Assembly (NCBI RefSeq): GCF_014898055.3
Contig: NW_023601543.1
Location: 59,419,566 to 59,483,565, forward strand
Length of the DNA: 64,000 nucleotides
Reading direction: 5' to 3'
DNA from: Talpa occidentalis
Lineage: Eukaryota; Chordata; Mammalia; Eulipotyphla; Talpidae
In this document: positions 20,750-32,690 of the stretch, in pieces
Layout: every line of letters starts with the position of its first letter
Numbering within the stretch: position 1 is the stretch's first letter
Notes under the pieces: generated by a model
Database searches by the model: none
Seen by the model: only the letters and a program-made list of their open reading frames with translations
What the model was told of the DNA's origin: nothing
Position numbers and translations under genes: made by a program

Positions 20750-21400
20750 ATGTGTAATGTGAACATATGATTTTTATCTTTCCTTTCGTTGATGTGGCAA
20801 ATGACATTGATTGATTTGCAGATATTGAACCATCATTGCATCACTGGAGTAAATCCCTGTTCGTCATGCTTCATTATCCTTCAAATGTATGGATGAACTT
20901 GGTTTGCTAAGATTTTATTGTGGATTCCTGCATCTATTTTCATCAGAGATATTGACCTGTAAGGGAGAAAACTAATAAATTGAATAATAAATGAAAGAAG
21001 AGAATTTACAACAGACATCTGAGAAATACAGTGGATCATGAGAAACTACTATGAACATCTTTATGGCAATAAATTGAACAACCTAGAGGAAATAGACAAA
21101 TTCTTAGGCCCATACAACATTCTGAGACTGACTTGGGAAGAAATAGGAAACCTGAATAGACCAATTATAAGCAAGGACATTGAAACAGTAATCAAGTCTC
21201 CCCAGGCAGAAAAACCCAGGACCAGATGGCTTCACCAGTGAGTTCTACCAGATCCTCCATTTCTTCGAAATAAATAAGGAAGAGGGAGTGCTGCCAATCA
21301 CATTTTAGGAGGCCAACATTACTCTGCTACCAAAAGTAGACAAGGACATCATGAAAAAGAAAACTACAGACCAACATCGCTGATGAGTAGACAAGGACAA
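20750..21400. mobile_element. LINE-1 ORF2 pieces in inverted arrangement
   Basis: 20780-20963 reads as antisense ORF2 (RT region, ending near the complement of 'QVNISDEN'). 20965-21390 reads as sense ORF2 upstream of it (21038-21241 'MRNYYEHLYGNKLNNLEEIDKFL'; 'GPDGFTSEF' near 21220). The head-to-head arrangement again fits 5' inversion, though the 3' end is missing. Confidence 0.6.
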
Positions 21401-22055
21401 TGTAAAATATAATTCTTCCCTAAATCAGTTTTAGGGAGTATAGAAAACCCAACGTATTTCTGTAATTGTTAAGTATATTACAATGCATTCCTGATATTAC
21501 TCTATATATTGGTTTTCATTTCCCAAGTTTGTAGAAGTTAAAACAAAACAAAAAGAGAGGATTTGGCAGACTCTGATACACGTAAGCAGTAATGTGCGGT
21601 AAATGTTAAAGAATCAGCTCTCTTGAGGGAGCAAGCCCTTATTTGTAGTGTTTGCCAGTATCTACAGTGTAAAAACTTGTATCATGGAGCCAATCTCAAG
21701 TTACCATTATGACCTTCAATTTGACTAACAACTTTCCTGAAACTTTAATGATTGGCTTTGTCCAGCTGGCATGAACTGTCTCCAACACGTTTACTGTAAT
21801 TTGGTTGGTGTGTGCTTGCAAGCTTGCGTGTGTATTATTTGAATTACTAATTATCAGTTTCTTTTCTTATCCTTTTAACTCTAAAATTTAAGTGCAAATG
21901 AAGAAAATCAGACATACCAGTTCTAGGTAATTGCATTTAGATTTAGACAAGGAATTACTGATTTTATTCAGTGACTCTTAGATGCAAACAAATTTTAATA
22001 TCTTAAAAAAAGTTTGTTCAAAATGTGCTCAGTTAACTGTGAAATGAAGAGCATC
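21401..22055. other. Unique-looking AT-rich stretch
   Basis: No repeat family or ORF recognised. Confidence 0.4.
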
Positions 22056-22071
22056 AAAGTGAAGTTCATTA

Positions 22072-22348
22072 GGGTCTCCCTGGTGGTGCAAGGGGTTAAG
22101 ACGCAACCTATGAAGCTGTCCACACCCACTGCAGCACGAGTTCGATACCAGGCCAGCCAGGGAGCAACCCACATGACGCAGCAGACCTCTCCTGACTCGC
22201 CCGCTGCTCCCCTCAGCAGTGTATTTCAGTCAATCCACCTGTTCTGTTATCCACTCTGTCTCTGGTGAATCCTCTCACCCCCCACCACATGTCTGGCCCA
22301 TAGCCCACCTCTTGTATGCATAAATAAATAAAAAAAAGTCTTTAAAAA
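22072..22348 (+). mobile_element. tRNA-derived SINE, group B (copy 6)
   Basis: Group B carries GGTGGTGCAAGGGGTTAAGACGC at the A box, a shorter A-B spacing and GAGTTCGATACC at the B box. The TSD AAAGTGAAGTTCATTA is exact (22056-22071 and 22349-22364). Confidence 0.9.
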
Positions 22349-22609
22349 AAAGTGAAGTTCATTATTTGAGCTATTAGAGTCTATCAATATAGTGGCAGGA
22401 CACCATTCAGTGCCTGAGACATGCTATATTGAGGGTTAATTTTAGAAAATTTATTTTCTATGCACATGTCATTATAACAAGGAGGCTTTTACTTAAACAA
22501 TTTTTTTGTACAATTCCTGGCCAATTAGAGTCTATACTGTTATAATGAGTCAAAATTTGATTCATCTGAATCAAATGTTAATGATAAAACAATGCTTTTC
22601 TACATCTTT

Positions 22610-22896
22610 TTCTTTAAGACTGTTTTTCTTCTTCTTTTTTTTAAGATTTATTTATTTATACAAGCACTGGGTACAGACAGAAGCACGGGAGGGTGAGAGA
22701 ATCCACCAGAGCCAGAGAGGGGAATAGAACAGGCAGACTGACGAAACACACTGCTGAGGGGAGCAGCGGGCGCGGCAGGAGAGGTTTGTCGCGCCATGTG
22801 GTACCCTCGCCAGTGGCCGGGGATCAAACTGGCACTGCAGAGGCTGCGGGCAGCTTCACAGCCCAACGCTCAACCGCTGCTCCACCAGGGGAGGCC
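22610..22896 (-). mobile_element. tRNA-derived SINE, group A variant (copy 7)
   Basis: A minus-strand copy whose body has CAGACTGACGAAACACACTG in place of the group A AGGACCGAAG block. TSD CTTTTCTACATCTTT (22595-22609 and 22897-22911). It faces copy 6 at a distance of about 260 bp. Confidence 0.9.
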
Positions 22897-23164
22897 CTTT
22901 TCTACATCTTTGACTTTAGTTTTCAAGGGCACTGTTACAGGACTGTTCCCCCACCACTTAACTGGTAAGTTGGTGTCTCGCTTGCTTATATTCACATGGT
23001 CTTAGCCTTCTCCAGAGTGACCAAAGCAGAAGATGTATTTTCGTGCCTACATCACAGATGAATATTAGGTTTAAAATTGGACTAGGGACCAGGTCCCTGT
23101 GTCCTACCACCAGCTTCCAATAATCATCATTTCACTTAACAGTGGGAAACTTCTTCCCTCTTAG

Positions 23165-23370
23165 CAGCTGAAATAGCAGTAGACTAAGAGAGCTTGGAGT
23201 CCAGTTCTGGCTTCGCCATTTTCTACTCACTCAATATAGCTGTTATAAATGCACTGGGGCCTGAGTTTTCTTCATGCGTTAAAGAAGCAGCTCTGAGGCC
23301 TACACTCCTGCCTTCCTAAAGAGGATGTTGCACGGGACAAGCAAGAGAATGTATGTGAAAGTATGTGTGA
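23165..23370 (+). mobile_element. MIR-like remnant
   Basis: AGAGCTTGGAGTCCAGTTCTGGCTTCGCC followed by TGGGGCCTGAGTTTTCTTCAT (read in pieces) matches the MIR core order. It is degraded. Confidence 0.5.
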
Positions 23371-23559
23371 TCTTAAATTTGCCATGTAAATGTATTCACA
23401 AATGTCTAAATATATGGGCTTATGTATAAATGTCATCTCTATAAAGAAATCTCACCTTGCCACCCTACCTAAAATATTCCTGCCACCACTAGTCACTCTT
23501 TATCCATCACTGTGCTTTATTTTCATTTGGGCACTTTGCATTAATACTTGATTACATGT

Positions 23560-23745
23560 TTATTTTATCTGCCCCCATACTACAATGTAAGCTCCATAAA
23601 GGTAAGAGCTTTATATTATTCATTGCTGATTGATTGACTTTTGTTCATTATTGAATTTTTGGATCCTACAACTTTCCTTACAGGAAGTGACCCTCGAGGC
23701 ATACTTATGGAATGGGTAAATGAATGGATAAGATAGTGTTAATTT
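23560..23745 (+). mobile_element. L2-like 3' remnant
   Basis: ATGTAAGCTCCATAAAGG ... GGTAAATGAATGGATAAG resembles the end of L2. Weak. Confidence 0.35.
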
Positions 23746-23772
23746 TCACTGGATGTCCGTAAGTCATTCTTT

Positions 23773-24072
23773 TTTTTTTTTTTAATAGAGGCATGTTTTA
23801 TTTATTTATTTGTTTGTTTTGTTTATACATGTACTGGGTACAGTCAGAAGCGCGGGAGGGTGAGAGAATCCACCAGAGCCAGAGCGGGGAGCAGAGCAGG
23901 CAGAAGGACCGAAGTACACTGCTGAGGGGAGCAGCGGGCGGCAGGAGAGGTCTGCGCACCATGTGGGACCCTCCTCTGGTGGCCGGGGAGCAGCCGGGGA
24001 TTGAACCTGCGCTGCAGAGGCCACGGGCAGCTTCGCAACCCAGCACTCAACCGCTGCGCCACCAGGGAGGCC
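23773..24072 (-). mobile_element. tRNA-derived SINE, group A (copy 8)
   Basis: A nearly complete minus-strand copy. Exact TSD CCGTAAGTCATTCTTT (23757-23772 and 24073-24088). The same ATAGAGGCATGTTTTATT tail occurs in copy 11 and, as its complement, in copies 3 and 15. This marks a tail-sharing subgroup. Confidence 0.92.
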
Positions 24073-24196
24073 CCGTAAGTCATTCTTTATACATAGAGTA
24101 GCATCTAAAATTTCTTTAGATGCAAATGTAACCAAATTATGGATTTGGCTGGATCTATACAATAAAAACAGGAAACATCTTTAGTCCACTTTATTT

Positions 24197-24454
24197 ACTT
24201 TAAATGCATATAAGAACCGAGGTACAGGCCAGATGTGCGGGAGGGTGAGAGAATTCACCAGAGACAGAGCAAGGAACAGAGCAGGCAGACTGACTGAAAT
24301 ACACTGCTGAGGAGAGCAGCAGGCAAGACAGGAGAGGTCTGCCACGCCATGTGGGTGTCTCGCCGGCCAGCCGCAGGATCAAACTTACACTGCAGAGGCT
24401 GCGGACAGCTTCAATAGCACTGTGCTCAACTGCCTATGCCACCAGGGGAGGCCC
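24197..24454 (-). mobile_element. tRNA-derived SINE, group C (copy 9)
   Basis: A diverged minus-strand copy with AAGAACCGAGGTACAGGCC near the tail. A 19-bp TSD with one mismatch lies at 24178-24196 and 24455-24473. Confidence 0.85.
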
Positions 24455-24584
24455 TCTTTATTCCACTTTATTTTTTATTTCACTTCCACCAACAGATCTC
24501 CTAAGAAAAAGATGGAGAAAAGAGCTTATAGTTGGTTTTGTTCATATTTCTTTTGACTGTTGAATAACATCTTTTAAAATTTTA

Positions 24585-24857
24585 TTTTTTTAAAGATTTA
24601 TTGATGCATACAAGAGCTGGGGTGCAGGCCAGAGGTGCGGGGGAGTGTGGTGAGGATTCACCAGAGACAGAGTGGGGAACAGAACAGGCAGACTGACTGA
24701 AATACTCTGCTGAGGGGAGTAGTGGGCAAGTCAGGAGAGGTCTGCTGTGCCATGTGGGTTGCTCCCTGACCAGGGATCGAATTCTTGCCATGCTGTAGTA
24801 GCTGCAGGTAGCTTCATAGTGCTGTGTCTTAACCCCTTGCGCCACCAGGGAGGCCCC
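24585..24857 (-). mobile_element. tRNA-derived SINE, group B (copy 10)
   Basis: A minus-strand copy reading GGTGGCGCAAGGGGTTAAGAC at its A box. The TSD is blurred by T-runs. It is the third same-orientation SINE within 1.1 kb. Confidence 0.82.
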
Positions 24858-25374
24858 TATTTTTTTTTAAGTGAAGTAATATTGGAATAACCCCATCAGG
24901 TATAGTGCAGCCACTATGAACTCACCCCCATCCCACCACCACAGACCATTGTGATTCCTTCCCTCTTTGTTCTTATGCTGCCCTAGACACCATCGTACTG
25001 TAGGTATCCAAACCCCATCTTTACAAAGATCATTGGTGGAGGCGACCTGACTACACCATCCATTAGATATGAGCAATAAGTTTCCCAGCAGAAATATTCT
25101 CTTATCTCCCTTTTCTAGGGGATGATCCCAACCTCTTTTCTTGTGGGTCTCCCTTTGCACCAGTAGATAGTCATTTTGAGATAGTCATTTGAGTCATTTT
25201 GAGTAAGATCTTCTCAGGGATCCCTTTCAAGGTAAGCACTTGACCTTGCTTGCCAAAAGGTGGCAGTGTAGCTTGACCAGATGCTGACCCTTCTTCCCAA
25301 GCTGTACCATCACAGGCTACTCTACTTGCCTGAATAATCATGTGCATCCCAAACTCCAGGGGACAAATGTGGAC
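24858..25374. other. Unique-looking stretch
   Basis: No family recognised. It contains the short duplication GATAGTCATTT/GAGTCATTTTGA at 25168-25205. Confidence 0.4.
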
Positions 25375-25960
25375 TGTATCAATTATCTATTGTACACAAA
25401 CTTAGTAGGTTAAAGCACTATAAAATTTAGCAGATGATAACCACCACCACTTTATTTGCTCAAAATTCTGTGGTGAGCAATTTGGGATGTGCTCAGATGG
25501 GTGATCTTTCTGCTGGTCTGGAATGTAGTAACTCATATAGTTGCAGTTACTTGGTGACTTGACTGGGAGTGGATGGTCTAAAATAACCTCACTCACATTG
25601 ATGGCAGTTTTTGGGCATTGGCTGGGACATATAACTCCAAGCGATATCTTATCCTCTAACCGACTCTCCCAAGCTACTTTACATGATGCAGCATTAAAAA
25701 AAAAAAAACCCTCAAACACAATCACTTTCTAAGTGTCTGCTTGCTGCTTTGTGTCATACTTACTGCCTTCCCATGACTAAAAAGCAGGTCACATGATCAA
25801 GCCCAGAATTAATGCTTGAGAGGTTTACAAAAAGACATGGATTTGGGGGGTCATTACCGCAGAAGCATGGGGTTTATCCAGTCCCATTTTGAAGCTCAGA
25901 GCTTATTTACACATCTCTTCACAACTTCACATCAGTGACTTCAGGCTTGTAGCTTGAAAT
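25375..25960 (-). mobile_element. MaLR/MLT1-like LTR remnant
   Basis: The order of blocks (TATCAATTATCTATTGTACA start; GTCACATGATCAAGCCCAGA; TTACCGC) matches the reverse complement of an MLT1-like LTR with an expanded middle. An A-run is at 25695-25708. Confidence 0.45.
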
Positions 25961-26676
25961 TGGCCATGATGAGCATATTTACACCACAGAAATCAACAAA
26001 TGCTATGAATCAGGGCTTCCTCTACCCCACACCCTTTCTGGAGAGCAAGTTGTTAGATATCACTAGCACGCCACTGCCAAAACCACTCAACAAACAGCAT
26101 TCAGCATTTCTCTGAGCATCTGTGGCTCCCCTTTTAGGAAGAAGTCCTTCACCAAGTGTTTACTTGAGAGTTCAAATTTGGGCAGGAGAAAACCCCATCT
26201 TTCCCCACAGGAGAGGAAAATTGCCATATTTCTTTTAGTTTCTGTAAAATCCTTTCAAAGATCACGCTAATGGTTCTCTAGTCTTATATGTATATTTGGA
26301 GATTGGTGGTACGGTGGATAATTTATGGACCCATCAATTTACATCTTAGCAAATATTGGGGTATGGGTGGTGCTGTGCCTAGTGCAGGACTTGTCCTCAG
26401 CTTCAAACACTCTCATTTCATATCCTCTTATGCATCCGATTACAGAAATTTCTCCTGGGCTAGATACATAGATGTGATTTATCCCTATATAAATAATCCA
26501 TACTGAAGGATATGCAGTCTTTCCATCCTAGAGATCCTAAATCTTAACCTTGAAACAAGCCAGAGCATTTAGGAGCCATAACTCTGTGCTTTGGCACTAT
26601 GCTGCTGGCCTGCAATGACTTACAGTATTTTTTAAAATATTAGATATTATCATTCTATTTCTCCCAGGACATATCT
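25961..26676. other. Unique-looking stretch
   Basis: No family or ORF recognised. Confidence 0.4.
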
Positions 26677-26788
26677 AAGGATGTTACTCACTGCTTCACC
26701 TGGGACATCCTGCATGGTTACCCACAAGAGATAATGTCCCTCCTACTGAATGCCTCTTACTGCTGCTGAGCACTGGGAAGGTTCTAGT
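26677..26788. repeat. 112-bp direct repeat, copy 1
   Basis: It aligns without gaps to 28851-28962 with three mismatches by eye. It begins AAGGATGTTACTCACTGC and ends TTCTAGT. The sequence outside the block is unrelated. Confidence 0.9.
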
Positions 26789-27109
26789 TTACACACACTG
26801 TACAGGTTTAAGCAGATCAAGTTTTTCATTTTGTTTTGATCACTAAAAAGTACAGAAATGCTTTTCTTCCCCTAATTGTTCAGGGGTTGACGATTTACAT
26901 TTCTTAAGTCAACTAACCCTCACAGACTTATGCTTTTTTCCTTTCCTACTCCCCCCACTTTCACTTCAATTTCCTCTATTTTAGTTTTTTAATCTCATTT
27001 GAGTGCCCATTAATTTATAAATGGCAACATTTTTGGCAACAAAGAGGATGTAGATGAATAAATAATTAAATAGCCTTCGTTAGCTCTTGTATTTACTAAA
27101 ACTCAGCTC
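26789..27109. other. Unique-looking stretch
   Basis: AT-rich and unassigned. The sequence between the two 112-bp copies begins here. Confidence 0.4.
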
Positions 27110-27114
27110 CTTGC

Positions 27115-27245
27115 ACTGTGATATCAGCATTGCCTGGGAGCACAATAGAAATGCACAACCTCAGGCCTCACCACAGATCTACTGAATCAGAATCCTCATT
27201 TCAAAGGATCTCCAGGTCCACATTAAAGCTTGAGAAGCACCAGGC
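27115..27245 (+). mobile_element. MER5A hAT-Charlie remnant
   Basis: ATCAGCATTGCCTGGGAGC, AGAAATGCACAACCTCAGGCC, ATCTACTGAATCAGAATCC and TTGAGAAGCACCAG follow MER5A in order. Confidence 0.75.
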
Positions 27246-27755
27246 TAGTGCACTCCATCTATTTGGTCACTTGGAATCATCAGGAATAAACTGACATCTA
27301 TGCGTGCATTTTCCGTATAATTTATGTTTGCCTCTTAATGCTAAGGGGTCTCTATCTTGGGCTAAGGGTCCTGCAAAATCCTCAAAACCACCTTCCAAAG
27401 ATTGACCAGAATGCTGAGAATGTTCTATGATCTGTTGGGTAGATGGCATGGGTTGCTTTGCTGCGAGTAGTGTGTTGCTTTGGCTATAAAACTTTTAACA
27501 TCTTTCAAGTAAATTGTCCCTCAAACCACACAGATTTAACACAGTAAATAATAATAAAGGACGAGAGAAATTACAAAGTACAACCACAGAGCAAAAGATG
27601 AATTTTAAAATGGGAAGCAATGAGATACAAAGATATAGGAAGACTATTCCCAGTAGAAGAGACCGTAAAATAGAAAGTTCTCACACTAAGGACTTGCTGT
27701 GAATTGACATCAAATTCACTCCGGAGTCCCCACTCCTTGAATTATAATTTCTAAG
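27246..27755. other. Unassigned stretch before LTR A
   Basis: No family recognised. The LTR A start may lie anywhere near 27690-27790. Confidence 0.35.
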
Positions 27756-27759
27756 TGAT

Positions 27760-28830
27760 GTGATGCTGAAACAGGGCCCCACAGTGTGGGCTGCAGGGTG
27801 AAACTTGCTCTCTTTCCCATGGCTGGCTAAGCGGCAGGAGCCATTGGAAAAGCAGTGGCGGCTTTCCCCACCTGTGCCAGATGTTGCTGCTTATGGGAAG
27901 CCCCTCTCCTCGGTGCCATTTGAGACTGATCTGGAGTTTCCTGCTGGTTGCCCAGAGCACCACCTCTGGGCAGCACCCATATGGTCCTGCAAACTCCAGG
28001 ACAGCTGGGGGCGGGGGCAGGGGCCTTGATGTCCACCTCAACACCAGCCTTTTTATATTTGGTCCTGGATCATAGAATGAACCAATGAGATTCTAGCAAG
28101 TTCATCATCTCATTAGTTAATTATTCAGTGCCAAATGAGTTGATTGGTGCTAAAATGGTCCAATCTGTCCCTTAGAATTGAAAATGGTCCAATCAGGCAC
28201 GTAGGGTGGGGGACCCTGAAAGAGGATATAAGGCAGGACAGGAGCCAACTTAAGGACACAATCTGTTCCTGGCCTCCAAAGAAGAAAGAAGCATCATCCA
28301 GCAGCTGGCTTATGAAGAAAGAAGAGAAAGCAAAGTGCTTCGCAGTGATCAGGTAGATAACAAGATGTATCTGATCACCCGGCACTGTCTCCTGGTGCTG
28401 CTGCCTCCGTTGCTGTCTTGTCCAGCATCTGGAGCTGTCCATGCTGACCTTCAGACTGTTGCTTTGTGTTACTGAAGTGCCATCTCAGCAGCCTTGCCTG
28501 TGAGCACCTCCAGCTTCGGTGAGTTGGATCCTGGCCGGCTGTTTGCTGGTGTGTCATGAGCTCCAGGCCCTCGTTGATGAGGTGGGGCCATCTTGGATGA
28601 GCAGCCTTTTCTTCAGGACTTCAGAATACTGTGGACACTGTCTGGGGTGAGACAGCCGGCCACCTGTGGCCTTGGAAACTCTTTGTTTCCCCTGTTTATT
28701 AAGTAAACCCCATTGTTTTTGTTCCATGTGCCTGAGAGGTCTTGCAATTGTGTGTGCGGGTGAGAGCCCACAGACAGTGACCTGTCCTCTCTTCGGCAGC
28801 CCTTTGACTTGCTATAGCCCTGCAATAACA
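27760..28830 (+). mobile_element. LTR, family A copy 2 (about 1.07 kb)
   Basis: It shares its block order with the minus-strand LTR A at 16.5-18.6 kb. U3 holds several CCAAT motifs (28084, 28160-28164, 28190-28194). A TATA-like GATATAAGG at 28225-28233 lies about 35 bp downstream. R/U5 holds the GGATCC block, GGGGCCATCTTGGATGAGC and GACAGTGACCTGTCC near the end. The poly-A signal may be the variant in TTAAGTAAACC at 28696-28706. Exact ends and TSD were not resolved. There is no internal ERV sequence on either side. Confidence 0.7.
28225..28233 (+). promoter_or_regulatory. TATA-like box of LTR A copy 2
   Basis: GATATAAGG follows two CCAAT boxes 30 bp apart in the U3 region. The same part of copy 1 reads GAGATAGGG, so the TATA is mutated there. 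Confidence 0.5.
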
Positions 28831-28850
28831 CTATTTCAAAGCTGTTTTCA

Positions 28851-28962
28851 AAGGATGTTACTCACTGCTTCACCTGGGACATCCTGCATGGTTACCCACA
28901 AGAGATAATGTCCCTCTTACTGAATGCCTCTTACTGCTGCTGAGGACTGGGAAGATTCTAGT
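28851..28962. repeat. 112-bp direct repeat, copy 2
   Basis: It matches 26677-26788 in the same orientation, 2174 bp away. It starts just after the 3' end of LTR A. Confidence 0.9.
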
Positions 28963-29184
28963 GGTGGGAATATTAATCCTTTAGCTTTTGTTAAGGTCCA
29001 GTTGGGGGGGGAAAGAAGACAAGAGTAAATTTCTTATCACCAATCACCATCATTTTCATGATTTATAAGAGTATTCCACCTTTAAAAATGCAGACCCAAT
29101 ATCAACATCAGTGTCATTTTTCTTTGAAACCTCACAGACTCTGTTCCTGTCTTATGGGACATATTCCTTTTTCTCATGTTTCTC

Positions 29185-29500
29185 AATGTCATCCCTTGGT
29201 ACTGTGGGGACCCTATCGATACCAAAATCCTATATGCACAAGTCCCTTATATAAAATGGCATAGTATTTAACCTACATGCATCCTCCTCTGTACTTTAAA
29301 TCATTACTTATAATGATTATAATGTTTAATACAATGTAAATGTTATATAAATAGTTGCTATAATGTTTAGGAAAGAATGACAAGAAAATAGTCTGTACAA
29401 GTTCAGTACAGGTGAAACCATTGTAGACCTAACTAATAGTATTTTTCATCTGTGATGGATTGACTCCTAGGTGCAGAACCCATGGTCACATAGCGCTGAC
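29185..29500 (+). mobile_element. MER2-type Tigger (Tc1/mariner) remnant
   Basis: Matches MER2 in order: ACCAAAATCC, CAAGTCCCTTATATAAAATGG, 'CATCCTCCTCTGTACTTTAAATCA', ATACAATGTAAATG and TCTGTACAAGTTCAGTACAGG. This is a non-autonomous pogo/Tigger DNA transposon. Confidence 0.8.
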
Positions 29501-29719
29501 TGTTACGAGGTGAAAAAAGGTCAATCTGAAAAAGCTACATGCTATAAGATTCCAACCATATGCCATGCTGGAAAAGGTAAAACTATGGCAATAATAAAAA
29601 TATCAGTGGTCTCCATGGAGGAAAGTGATTAATAGGCAGAGTAGGTAGATATGTAGGACAGTGAAACTATTAATACTATGTATCACACACTAACAATAAG
29701 TACATGTCATTATATATTT

Positions 29720-30360
29720 GTCTCAACCCATAGAATGTATAACACCAAGAGTGAAGCCTAGACTCTGGGTAGCAACAATGTGTCAATGTAGGTTCATCGA
29801 TTGTAAAAAATATACCACCCTGTATATATACACAATGGAATATTATTCAGCAATCAAAAAAGATAAACTCATGCCATTCGCAGCAACGTGGATGGAGCTA
29901 GAAGGAATTATGCTCCGTGAAATAAGCCAGAAGGAAAAAGAAAAATATCGGGTGGTTTCACTTATAGCAGGAATATAAGGGAACCAAATAAGACATCAGT
30001 GTAAAAAAATAGTAACAGTACAAAACACAACAAAGCAAAAACAGACAATTATAAACCAGAAACATACTGCAGGGGAGGAGGAGGGAGAGGGATCAGAGGG
30101 AGGGAGGGAGGAGCACAGGGGACTGAGGTGATGGTGCACGGGTGCATTGGGGAAGGGAACTCTATGGGGACTACTCCTGAGAGGGTGGGGGGAAGCAAAT
30201 ATTGTTTAAAAATGAACAATGATGTAAAAAATAATAAAAAAGCAAACAGATATACCACCCTGGTGTGGGAGGTTGATAAGGTGGGTGAGAGTGCATATGT
30301 AGGTGCAGGGGGTATATGGAAAAAAGCCCTCTTAATTTTGCTGTGAACAAAGAACTACAT
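29720..30360 (+). mobile_element. Old L1-type 3' region split by a young L1
   Basis: The segments 29725-29822 and 30263-30345 together match the sequence seen at 6440-6650 (GTGTCAATGTAG, GGGTATATGG). They are separated by the L1 at 29823-30249. Confidence 0.6.
29823..30249 (+). mobile_element. 5'-truncated LINE-1 (427 bp)
   Basis: It encodes the ORF2p end 'YIYTMEYYSAIKKDKLMPFAATWMELEGIMLREISQKEKEKYRVVSLIAGI', then a purine-rich 3' UTR and an A-rich tail. The TSD ATATACCACCCTG is exact (29810-29822 and 30250-30262). The 3' UTR is the older type, as at 6.7 and 15.7 kb. Confidence 0.9.
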
Positions 30361-30449
30361 AAAAAATAATGCCTTAAAAAATATCAAATAGGAGATGCCA
30401 TAGGATACTGAATGATACCATGTTTTTATCTACTAATTGAACCAAAGGC

Positions 30450-31060
30450 ACTTTGATTGAAATAATCAAATGCTGAAAGAATGCTGAGAAGAATGTGGCA
30501 GCTCTGGATCATGCTGAATGCTGGAGGGACATCATTTGATTACAGTACATTTAGAAAGCAATTTCACAAGGCAGGTCAATTGCAATAAAAGTGCTCATAT
30601 CCTATTAGGAATTTCCTAAGGAAACAATCCAAAAAGAAATTATATACCATAAGGTAAAGATATTTTTGACACAATTTGCCTAATGTTAAAAAAAAAAAAA
30701 CAGAGAACAATCTAGCTGCTTAATGGTACAATCACACGTAAAGAAATTATGGTATACCCACTTTATTGAATATTATCCAGCACAAAGAATTAGAATATTA
30801 AAAATGGAGACCTACATAAGATTGTTCCAAGTTGGGTAAAAGGCATCCAATTTCACACACACTTTGATTGCACCTATGTAAAAATGTGTGACTACGAACA
30901 AAGGCTGTAAATACACAGAATTGAAAAAGCATTGTTGTAGAATGACGAGATTGTAGATTTTCCCCCCACCATTTTGCCAACATTTCTGTAATATTTCTAC
31001 ATTGTCTTCAAATGTAAAGGGAACATATGATACAATCTTCCACACTGATATAATTTTGTA
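30450..31060 (+). mobile_element. Old LINE 3' end
   Basis: TGAATATTATCCAGCACA ... TTAAAAATGGAGACC ... GCACCTATGTAAAAATGTG resembles the 3' end of an old L1M-type LINE. Low similarity. Confidence 0.4.
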
Positions 31061-32540
31061 AGTATTTTAATATATGAAAAGAAGAAGCCACCAGGAAATG
31101 AGAAAAAAATAGTTGCAGGAAGAAATTTCTTACTGACAAAAATAGTCAAGGAAAAAAGGAATTTAGATGCCAAAGAATATACATGAAAACAAATTTGAAT
31201 GTATAGGTCTACCGTTTGTATTCACAGAAAAAATGGGACTGACATTATTATTATTCCTTAAAAGTTTTAAAAATGGTGCTAACTTTAGGGTTTTCATTTT
31301 TTTGCCTCTGAGTTTGGAATGAGCTAAACTTTGTGTTAAATGAAATAGTGTATTGCCTAGTACATAGTAGGCAACCAATAAATATCAATTTCCTTCCTTC
31401 CTATGAAATATAAGAGCTTAAAGAAACAACAGTTCAGGAATCAAAGCCAACCTCATCTCACATTTCCCATTACACTAAACTTTCGGTTTTAATACTCCGA
31501 ACTCTAATAATTGAAAGTGTTTTCCTGCATTTTAGTTTTAAGTGAAAGAGACATTACAATTTTAAAGAAGCTCTCAGGTTTTGTGGTAATGATCCTAAGA
31601 GATTACATATTCAATCCGATATTACACTTTTTCTCCACTGGGTACATCATCTAAGAAAGAACTAGCATAATTTAGTGTTACTATTTTATTTCTTTTAGTG
31701 GAAATAGTGGTGATTGGACATTGTTGCTGGAATATCTGGAATTTTTAATAGACATTACAGGAAACCTGGGGCTTTCTGGGCAGCATTTATGAATTTTAAG
31801 GGACAGAAATAATCCATTTTTCTGGGAAACACTCACTTACGTAGAACGGACTCTTCATAATGATGTGTTAATGAGGTGGCTGCAAAGGTCTGATGTTGCT
31901 GGCCCAAGTGAGAGGGGCTGTGGCCTCCTGGCACTCCCCCGTCTTTATTCTGGAGAACGTTCCTGCCTACCGCCACACTTGTACTCCCTCCCTCCTGTTC
32001 CCTTGAGGGTCCGACCTTCTTGTGTGTCCATGCACAGTCTGACACATGCAACAGACTCTCCAGTGACCTGTCAACCTTAGGTGGATGAGAGTTTTTACCT
32101 GGTCTCAGCATTTGTTATTCTGCCTCTAAAACTCCATCCATTTGTTTTGGAAAACTAAACTTTTGTGATTTATAATGACAAACATTAGAGATATTTTGAT
32201 TTTGTGAACAACGTGTTCTCGGTCATTAAATGATGGATGCTGTTATTTTGGAACTGGACCTTCTTTGTGTCTTCTGATCACCCTGCGTCCTCCATTGTAA
32301 TCGGAGGCTGTAAGTACCTTAATGAATAGTATTTGAGCAATCTGAGCACAGAGAGCAGGCCTTCTACCAGGTCTGTTCTCGACTGTTGCACACAGACAGG
32401 GTGGGATTTGAGGTGATGTTTTGTTTGTTAACATTTTACTTTGACATCATTTCAAATTCCAAGAAGAGTATAAGGATCTTTCTTGTGTTCTTCACTCAGA
32501 TTCATCAATTGTTTACATTTTGCCCCAACTTCCTTGTTCA
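31061..32540. other. Mostly unassigned stretch
   Basis: 31330-31400 ends with CTAGTACATAGTAGGCAACCAATAAATATC, the tail of a MIR/L2-type element. The rest, including a GC-richer part at 31880-32080, is not recognised, and no ORF shows a known motif. Confidence 0.4.
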
Positions 32541-32544
32541 TCCT

Positions 32545-32690
32545 CCCTCCTTCCCTGCCCGCCATCCTGAGCCAGAACTCCACCCAGCCAAGTAACTCCC
32601 AAATTCCTGACCACAAAATCTGTGGGCTAATATGTTTGTTGTTTTAAGCCACTAAGTGGTAGCAATAGACAACTAACACAATATTCAATT
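32545..32690 (+). mobile_element. MLT1-like LTR 3' end
   Basis: AATTCCTGACCACAAAATCTGTGGGCTAATATGTTTGTTGTTTTAAGCCACTAAG (landmarks: TTGTTGTTTTAAGCCACTAAG) is the terminal block of MaLR LTRs. Confidence 0.7.

Noticed and set aside
27881..28075. Host gene first exon with TATA and CCAAT boxes near 28.2 kb
   Set aside because: The same block order occurs in reverse at 16.5-18.6 kb, so the promoter motifs belong to an LTR.
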